From Methanobacterium sp. PtaU1.Bin242 (GTDB lineage: Archaea > Methanobacteriota > Methanobacteria > Methanobacteriales > Methanobacteriaceae), in contig MVQZ01000202.1 of assembly GCA_002067565.1 (NCBI GenBank), positions 1-5,491 of the forward strand: a stretch of 5,491 nucleotides of DNA, given 5' to 3'. The position numbers were made by a program, and so were the translations under genes. The notes below the pieces were generated by a model. That model ran no database searches. It saw only the letters and a list, made by a program, of their open reading frames with translations, and was not told where the DNA came from. Position 1 is the first letter of the stretch. Each line of letters begins with the position of its first letter. Below are positions 1 to 5,491 of the stretch, one piece after another.

Positions 1-367
1 GGGCATCCAGTACCCCTGGAGTGGCTTCTCCCATGGGCACCTGAGCGCTTATAGTCTCTCCTACAGTTCCTCTGTGGCTGATAATCATAATTATGGGTAG
101 TTGATAAAGTTTATAAAGTGATGCCAATACATTGACCGAATTACCTAATCCTGAGTTCTGCATTAAAATAGCGGTTTTTTTCCCTCCCATATAGGCTCCG
201 GCGCAGATGCCGAACCCTTCCTCTTCTCTTGTTACGGGAACGTGAATAATTTCTTCATCGCAGTCTACCATTTCCAGGAGTTTTCCCAGGTTAATGCAGG
301 GAACACTGACTATGAAATTGATTCCCGCTTTTTTAAGACCATTAAACACTGCTTGGCTGCTGTCCAT
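1..367 (-). CDS. comD: Sulfopyruvate decarboxylase alpha subunit ComD (N-terminal part, cut by the window edge)
   Basis: ComD and ComE together form the thiamine-diphosphate enzyme that decarboxylates sulfopyruvate to sulfoacetaldehyde in coenzyme M synthesis, in the cytoplasm. I translated the minus strand from ATG at 367-365, which gives 122 residues open to the left edge. The protein starts MDSSQAVFNGLKKAG, followed by SVPCINL (21-27), VTREEEGFGICAGAY (45-59), ILMQNSGLGNS (67-77) and SHRG (97-100). This closely matches methanogen ComD as I remember it and is the pyrimidine-binding (PYR) domain. By analogy with acetohydroxyacid synthase, the middle Glu of REEEG (Glu49) should activate the cofactor. 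The start agrees with the family N-terminus, but the upstream bases show only a weak ribosome site. The rest of comD lies outside the window, and comE, if adjacent or fused, would too. The gene is divergent from the exporter gene at 529. Confidence 0.92.
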   Translation of the reverse strand, partial: MDSSQAVFNGLKKAGINFIVSVPCINLGKLLEMVDCDEEIIHVPVTREEEGFGICAGAYMGGKKTAILMQNSGLGNSVNVLASLYKLYQLPIIMIISHRGTVGETISAQVPMGEATPGVLDA

Positions 368-402
368 TTTAAACACTTATAATTGATAATCTAATATAAT
401 AT

Positions 403-413
403 AGTATATTTAA
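403..413 (-). promoter_or_regulatory. Candidate TATA box for comD
   Basis: Read on the minus strand the sequence is TAAATATACTA, close to an archaeal TATA box, with A-rich bases upstream that could serve as BRE. A start about 25 bases downstream would fall near 380-385 and give a leader of roughly 15 bases before the comD ATG. The whole region is AT-rich and another TATA-like string lies at 391-400, so the exact element is uncertain. Confidence 0.35.
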
Positions 414-510
414 TTTCTAATAAAATGTGGGTTGGAAAGTAATTGGTGTATTAAATCATGCTAATACCTAGTTTAAACATCAAATAATATAATAATAAGA
501 AATAAAGATT

Positions 511-520
511 ATTTATAAAT
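511..520 (+). promoter_or_regulatory. Candidate TATA box for the FUSC-family gene
   Basis: ATTTATAAAT is the best TATA-like string ahead of the plus-strand gene. Usual archaeal spacing would put transcription start near 538-543, which would make the mRNA almost leaderless for an ATG at 541. An alternative, AAATAATATA at 482-491, would start near 511 and leave a short leader before the ATG at 529. Sequence alone does not decide between them. Confidence 0.3.
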
Positions 521-528
521 TTAAATTA

Positions 529-2529
529 ATGCGGGGGATCATGCAGCAAAAGAGTATCCTTGATAGATTAAGAGTACTTTCCAGGCCTACAGGTAAACCC
601 CAATGGGCACAGGCTGTAAGATCAGTACTTTTAATGGTTTTAGCTGCTTTGATTGCCAAATTTTTAGGCTGGGATAATGGTATATCTGCAATCATGTCCA
701 TTACCCTTTTGGCCACCATAATGATGGACATCTCCCTGCCTCTTAGAAAGGTGGCGCCTCTGGCAATTATTGGGCTATTTATGGCCACTCTGGCTTTTAC
801 CAGCGCTTCTCTTGGATTAAATAGTGTTCCAGTTTTCATTATATTCACGGTTATCTGGGCCTTTTTTGGTCTTTCTACATATATTTTCGGAGAATCCGTG
901 GGGTTTTTCGGTTTTATAATATTTAGTATGTATTTTATAGCAGTGATAATGGTTAATAATAAATCCACCACTCCAGAATGGGGTTTATACTGTGTTTTAG
1001 CCTTTTTAGTTGCTTCCATCCTGCTTATACCGCGTATTTGGAATAGAAAGCAGGAGTTACGTAAAATGATAGCAGTAGGATTTATTCCTCAAAGTTCTCT
1101 GAATATGGTTCTTTCCACTCGACACGCATTATCTGGCATTCCTCTTGATTCGGCAGATTATGAGCTATTTAGATTAGGATCCTATATAACTGGTTTCAGG
1201 GGGTATGGAAAATTACTCTGTGGGCGAATATCTGAAATATATAGGGATAAATTCAATGAATTTTTACAGGTTACAGAAGAAACCAGTTTGGGGATAGCTG
1301 AAGGAATAATAAAAGGTAAAAAACAGGTTAATCTTGAAAATTTAAATAATCAGATTTCTGATATAGATAAGGGGGTTAAAGATTCACAAGAGAAAGATCT
1401 GAATGTTTTTATAGACATTGCCTATCAGATGGGTGATGTTCTTAAAAAATCCGCTGAAATTTTGTCTGGTAATTTATCCGGTGAAATATCAGAAAAAAAA
1501 ATAAAGATAACTGCTTCTCAAACATCTCTCAAAGATGTTGTTAAGGCTAATTTTAACCTTAAAAATATGTACATCCGTCATGCTTTACGTTTTGCGCTGG
1601 CCATGACTATTGGTCTTTTATTAGTTCATTTAACCCATGATCGTGATGCTATATGGGTTACTATGGGTATTTTAATAATCATCAAGCCAGATATAACCAG
1701 CACAATTAACAATATGATATTGAGGGTGTTCTTCAATTTACTGGCCATCATCTGTGCTATTATACTGGGATTCATCTTTCCTCATCAGATACTGTTATGG
1801 ATTGGTTTTCTCATGCTTTTCTTTTTCCGAGCCTTCTTCCCCACCTATATGGGTCTTTCAGTAATGGCTCTTACTTTATTCGTGGTTTTCATCTGGCCTA
1901 TAGGGTCGGTTTTTGATAATGCTATTGCCCGGATAATTGATATAACCTTAGGAGCTATAATTGCCTTTATCTGTGCTTATGTTATTTTGCCCAGCCGGGT
2001 TACTGTGGATCTGCCGGGTCAACTTGCCCGTACCATCAAAGCCAACCAGGAGTATATGCAAAGTGTTTTGGGGGCTCCAGAAAATTACAGCCACCAAAAA
2101 GCAGTTAATTGTCTTAATAATTATTTATTGGAAGAGAATAACCTGGAAGCAGCTATAGGAAAACTTCAGGATTTTTTCAATGATGTAAGTGATGATATAA
2201 TCATTTATCAGAATTTTAAAGCTGCTAATCGTAAATTATCTGCTGATATATCTGCATTGGCCACAATCATGGAGAGAGAACAGGTAGGAAAGGTTAATAT
2301 GAATAGTCAACCTTTGACTGCAGTTTTGAATAACATGGTAGAAACAGTAGAAAAAGGGGTCAAACCCATAAAAACCTATTTAGATAAATCATCAATGGGT
2401 ACTGATGAAAAATCATATCCTATAGAAAATTTAGAGCAATATTTAGGCTGGGTTATCGCAGATGTGGAGTTACTCCAGGAATTCGTGAATTCAGGGGTAA
2501 ATAAGGGTATTTTTAGAAGATACAGGGAT

Positions 2530-2538
<9 letters not shown>
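529..2538 (+). CDS. FUSC / aromatic acid exporter (ArAE) family membrane protein
   Basis: Probable inner-membrane efflux carrier; family members export aromatic acids, fusaric acid or similar compounds, but the substrate here is unknown. The 669 residues show the family's two-half plan: six hydrophobic segments at about 29-47, 51-69, 75-95, 100-119, 122-142 and 151-168; a charged soluble region (172-348); six more segments at about 352-369, 374-388, 399-417, 420-437, 441-458 and 466-487; and a soluble tail (490-669) with helix-like stretches. The halves look duplicated: AVRSVLLMVLAALIA (29-43) parallels ALRFALAMTIGLLLV (352-366), and each is followed by a matching hydrophobic segment. The start is unsure. 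ATG at 529 has no ribosome site, while ATG at 541 (MQQKSILDRL) has GGGGGA at 533-538, which is unusually close. The gene stands alone, divergent from comD and overlapping the end of purP by 9 bases. Family confident, function not. Confidence 0.85.
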
Positions 2539-3678
<1,140 letters not shown>

Positions 3679-3716
3679 AAGTTCTGATAATTATCTTTTT
3701 CGTCTTGTTATTTTGT

Positions 3717-3749
3717 ATTATAAATTAATAAAAAACGCATATTTTTTAA
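3717..3749 (-). promoter_or_regulatory. Candidate purP promoter region
   Basis: Two TATA-like strings face purP. AATTTATAAT (3717-3726) predicts a start near 3695 and a leader of about 70 bases. TTAAAAAATATGC (3737-3749) predicts a start near 3718. Either would place the inverted repeat at 3644-3675 inside the transcribed leader. The second string resembles the candidate promoter of the carbonic anhydrase gene. Confidence 0.35.
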
Positions 3750-3776
3750 GAAATTATGTGATACAACTTAACATAG

Positions 3777-3804
3777 AAAAAAGTAGGAAAAAAAATGAAA
3801 AAAA
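3777..3804 (-). terminator. Oligo-T terminator after the carbonic anhydrase gene
   Basis: Just beyond the minus-strand stop, the RNA would contain three U-tracts of 7, 8 and 6 bases (plus-strand A-runs at 3798-3804, 3788-3795 and 3777-3782) separated by a few bases. Clustered T-tracts without a hairpin are the usual archaeal termination signal. This supports separate transcription of purP. Confidence 0.65.
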
Positions 3805-3815
3805 TCAATTCAACG

Positions 3816-4355
3816 TTATTCATCTTTAGCTAAGACCTTCAATTTACCATCATAAAGGTCGATTATAAGGCCATGAACAGGCACATCATCTGGAATAAAT
3901 GGGGATTCCTTTATTTTTTCCACTACCACCATCACATTTTCTTCTTCACCATCAATTGCCCCTATCCATTCTTTAAGATTAACTTCAGAAAGGACTTTAT
4001 CATCCACACCCCTTGCTTTCATGTTGGCCTCCAGTTTTTCAGGGTCCACATTGGCCATGCCACAGTCATAATGTCCAATAACCATCACTTCTTCCACACC
4101 AAGAGCGTGTATTGCTGCGGCCACAGAACGGACAACATCCCTATCAACAGCTGCATTACCTGCATTTTTGATTATTTTAGCGTCTCCTCTTCCAATTCCA
4201 ATAGCGGGTTCTAAAAATCCAGTAAGTCGTGTGTCCATGCAGGTTACGATGGCTAATTTTTTCTGGGGCATGTGGCTCAATTTTTTTGGTTCAAAATCTT
4301 TAACAAACTCTTCATTAGCTTTTAATACTTCTTCAAGCATCATATTTATCACCAT
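3816..4355 (-). CDS. cab: Beta-class carbonic anhydrase (Cab type)
   Basis: Zinc enzyme that interconverts CO2 and bicarbonate in the cytoplasm. The 179-residue frame resembles Cab of Methanothermobacter (about 170 residues). Expected active-site parts are present: TCMDTRL (38-44) with zinc ligand Cys39 and the Asp41-Arg43 dyad; GIGRGDAKIIKNAGN (53-67); and GHYDCGM (94-100) with zinc ligands His95 and Cys98. The tail VHGLIIDLYDGKL (160-172) also fits Cab. The ATG at 4355 is probably not the true start. GGTGAT at 4348-4353, the likely ribosome site, lies inside that frame, 4 bases before the ATG at 4343 and 7 before that at 4340; the 7-base gap equals that of purP, so 4340 (MLEEVLKANEEF) is favoured. 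It sits between fdhB and purP on the same strand, with its own candidate promoter and oligo-T terminator. CO2/HCO3 supply beside formate dehydrogenase makes biochemical sense. Confidence 0.94.
   Translation of the reverse strand: MVINMMLEEVLKANEEFVKDFEPKKLSHMPQKKLAIVTCMDTRLTGFLEPAIGIGRGDAKIIKNAGNAAVDRDVVRSVAAAIHALGVEEVMVIGHYDCGMANVDPEKLEANMKARGVDDKVLSEVNLKEWIGAIDGEEENVMVVVEKIKESPFIPDDVPVHGLIIDLYDGKLKVLAKDE
4348..4353 (-). promoter_or_regulatory. Shine-Dalgarno site that decides the carbonic anhydrase start
   Basis: GGTGAT on the minus strand matches the 16S anti-Shine-Dalgarno. It falls within the first codons of the longest reading frame (ATG at 4355), so translation should start at the ATG at 4343 or, more likely, 4340. 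Confidence 0.6.
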
Positions 4356-4378
4356 AAATTAATTTAAAACTATAATTA

Positions 4379-4390
4379 GCATATTTTTAA
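4379..4390 (-). promoter_or_regulatory. Candidate TATA box for the carbonic anhydrase gene
   Basis: TTAAAAATATGC on the minus strand resembles an archaeal TATA element, with A-rich bases upstream. It predicts transcription start near 4360 and a leader of about 20 bases before the ATG at 4340. A nearly identical string lies upstream of purP at 3737-3749. Confidence 0.4.
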
Positions 4391-4421
4391 TTTTTTAGAC
4401 ATAAAAATTTAGGAAATACTT

Positions 4422-4455
4422 AAAAAAAGGTAAAAAGGTGAGGTTTATTCCTCAC
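4422..4455 (-). terminator. Hairpin plus U-tract terminator of fdhB
   Basis: The transcript can form a 6-bp stem, GUGAGG (4455-4450) with CCUCAC (4443-4438), closing the 6-base loop AAUAAA. It is followed by UUUUU (4436-4432) and UUUUUUU (4428-4422). The fdhB stop codon UAA (4447-4445) lies in the loop, so the hairpin overlaps the end of the coding region. It resembles a bacterial-style intrinsic terminator, and the U-tracts alone would also suit archaeal termination. Confidence 0.65.
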
Positions 4456-5491
4456 TGGGTTGTTTATTTACTATGGATAGGGGTGGTTTTTCTTCTGCAT
4501 TCATTCCAGTAGAATAACCAAAGACTTCTTCTAACTGGAGATTAAGCTTATGGTAGATTTTGGCTAATGGTATTTCTACGGGGCAAACTTCTTCGCACTG
4601 TCCACAGTTGGTACAAGAATCAACTATGTGTATAAGTCTTACCCAGTGGAACATGGGGGATGGGGGTAATATTCCTTTAGTTACCCATAAGGGGGAATCT
4701 GATTCTATTGAACACTCTGTGCAGAAACAAAGTGGGCAGGCTTCCCTACAGCCATAGCATTTGATACACTTGCTGAACTCATCCATATATTGATCTATGT
4801 CTGTCACATCGCTTTCCTGGTCGAAATCTTTTGCTTGCCATTTTTTGGCTAGTTTGATCATGATTTTGTCGATATTGGCCCGGATTTCAACACCTTTGGG
4901 AACTGGATCTTTTGTCCTTAAAGCTCCAGCTTTTATTGCTTTATCCAGAATTTCTGCGCCTTTATCTGTAAATACTTCGACAAAAGTAGCCTTTCCAGCA
5001 AGAGGTCCGATCACACCCCAGTTTCCCAGGGCCAGATCCGCCATTCTGGGTATGTTAATATCACATCTTCTGCAGTTTGTTCTTCTGCCGTATCCTTCTT
5101 CTTCCAAGTCGTCGATTGGAATTTCTTTCTCTGCACCGTCTTTTGTCTCTATAATGAGTTTACCTTTGGCAATTTCTTCTTTTACCACGTCATCAGGCTG
5201 GATTTCGTAGAATTTTTCTATCATCTCTCTGGCTTTCACCGGGGGCATGGTTCCTCCACAGTTAACCCCCAACATTACCACTTTGTCACCATCAATACGT
5301 TTCCTCTTTATAAGTTCTACAATAGTCTTGCCATCGCATGGTTTTACAGTAACAGCGATTTTCATATCCTTAGAACCATTTAGATACTTTTCCAGTGGTT
5401 TGGCCATGTTAAGAGTTCCACAGTGCAGTGAACCGGCACTTTCAATAATTTTTTCCGGATCGGTGATCAGGGTGGGCACCGCGTCGTAGAG
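4445..5491 (-). CDS. fdhB: F420-dependent formate dehydrogenase beta subunit FdhB (N-terminus cut by the window edge)
   Basis: FdhB carries FAD and iron-sulfur clusters and passes electrons between the formate-oxidising FdhA subunit and coenzyme F420. The frame stays open to the right edge (348 residues seen). The GTG at 5479 is internal: LYDA precedes it in frame, and VPTLITDPEK continues the family sequence. An estimated 40-50 residues are missing. The first part is an FrhB-type domain with cysteines at 24, 52, 78, 140 and 143, including KPCDGKT and NCRRCD. The C-terminal part has two ferredoxin-like clusters, CIKCYGCREACP (242-253) and CTNCGQCEEVCP (293-304), with CFCTEC between them. Clusters at the C-terminus distinguish FdhB from FpoF and Fsr, which I recall as having N-terminal ferredoxin regions, and from FrhB. 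fdhA would be expected upstream, outside the window. A hairpin terminator overlaps the stop. Another FrhB-family subunit is the main alternative. Confidence 0.85.
   Translation of the reverse strand, partial: LYDAVPTLITDPEKIIESAGSLHCGTLNMAKPLEKYLNGSKDMKIAVTVKPCDGKTIVELIKRKRIDGDKVVMLGVNCGGTMPPVKAREMIEKFYEIQPDDVVKEEIAKGKLIIETKDGAEKEIPIDDLEEEGYGRRTNCRRCDINIPRMADLALGNWGVIGPLAGKATFVEVFTDKGAEILDKAIKAGALRTKDPVPKGVEIRANIDKIMIKLAKKWQAKDFDQESDVTDIDQYMDEFSKCIKCYGCREACPLCFCTECSIESDSPLWVTKGILPPSPMFHWVRLIHIVDSCTNCGQCEEVCPVEIPLAKIYHKLNLQLEEVFGYSTGMNAEEKPPLSIVNKQPSEE

Noticed and set aside
368..479. Repeated TTTAAACA at 368-375 and 472-479
   Set aside because: Two short copies of an AT-rich, nearly palindromic string in AT-rich intergenic DNA are expected by chance.
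513..1019. 168-residue open frame on the minus strand inside the FUSC gene
   Set aside because: It lies antisense to the membrane-segment coding region, has no ribosome site or recognisable motif, and looks like a shadow of the real gene.
2479..2491. GAATTC-GT-GAATTC inverted repeat near the end of the FUSC gene, considered as a purP terminator
   Set aside because: The stem is AT-rich with a loop too small for full pairing, and no U-tract follows it on the minus strand. It is also FUSC coding sequence.
4797..5210. 137-residue plus-strand open frame opposite fdhB
   Set aside because: It lies entirely within a well-supported coding region on the other strand, is low in complexity and matches no family I know.
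5477..5479. GTG as the start codon of the formate dehydrogenase subunit
   Set aside because: The frame continues upstream to the window edge, there is no ribosome site, and the protein would lack the N-terminal part expected of the family.

Overview
The window reads as chromosomal DNA from a methanogenic archaeon of the order Methanobacteriales, most likely a Methanobacterium-like species. This rests on gene content: part of a coenzyme M biosynthesis enzyme (ComD), the archaeal formate-dependent purine enzyme PurP, a Cab-type beta carbonic anhydrase and an F420-dependent formate dehydrogenase beta subunit. It also fits the AT-rich intergenic DNA, TATA-like promoter elements, GGAGG/GGTGA-type ribosome binding sites and oligo-T terminators. 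The genus is inferred from remembered family sequences, not from a database search.

Layout. Positions 1-367 (minus) hold the N-terminal 122 residues of comD, cut by the left edge. A 161-base divergent promoter region follows. Positions 529-2538 (plus) encode a FUSC/aromatic-acid-exporter-type membrane protein with two membrane halves. It converges on, and overlaps by 9 bases, purP (2530-3627, minus). A 188-base gap then holds the purP leader, with a 9-bp inverted repeat touching the Shine-Dalgarno, and the oligo-T terminator of the next gene. Positions 3816-4355 (minus) encode the beta carbonic anhydrase, with the real start probably at 4340 or 4343. An 89-base gap follows. Positions 4445-5491 (minus) hold the C-terminal 348 residues of FdhB, cut by the right edge. 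No gene-free stretch exceeds 300 bases. I saw no RNA gene, mobile element, CRISPR array or pseudogene.

How the genes fit together. The three minus-strand genes fdhB, carbonic anhydrase and purP all deal with one-carbon units. Formate dehydrogenase interconverts formate and CO2 with F420, carbonic anhydrase interconverts CO2 and bicarbonate, and PurP consumes free formate to make FAICAR for IMP. A terminator after fdhB, oligo-T tracts after the carbonic anhydrase gene and TATA-like elements before each gene suggest separate transcripts rather than one operon. ComD serves coenzyme M synthesis. The FUSC protein is a probable efflux carrier of unknown substrate. The individual families are known. 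I found no convincing undescribed system; the most notable points are the formate/CO2 neighbourhood and the purP leader structure.
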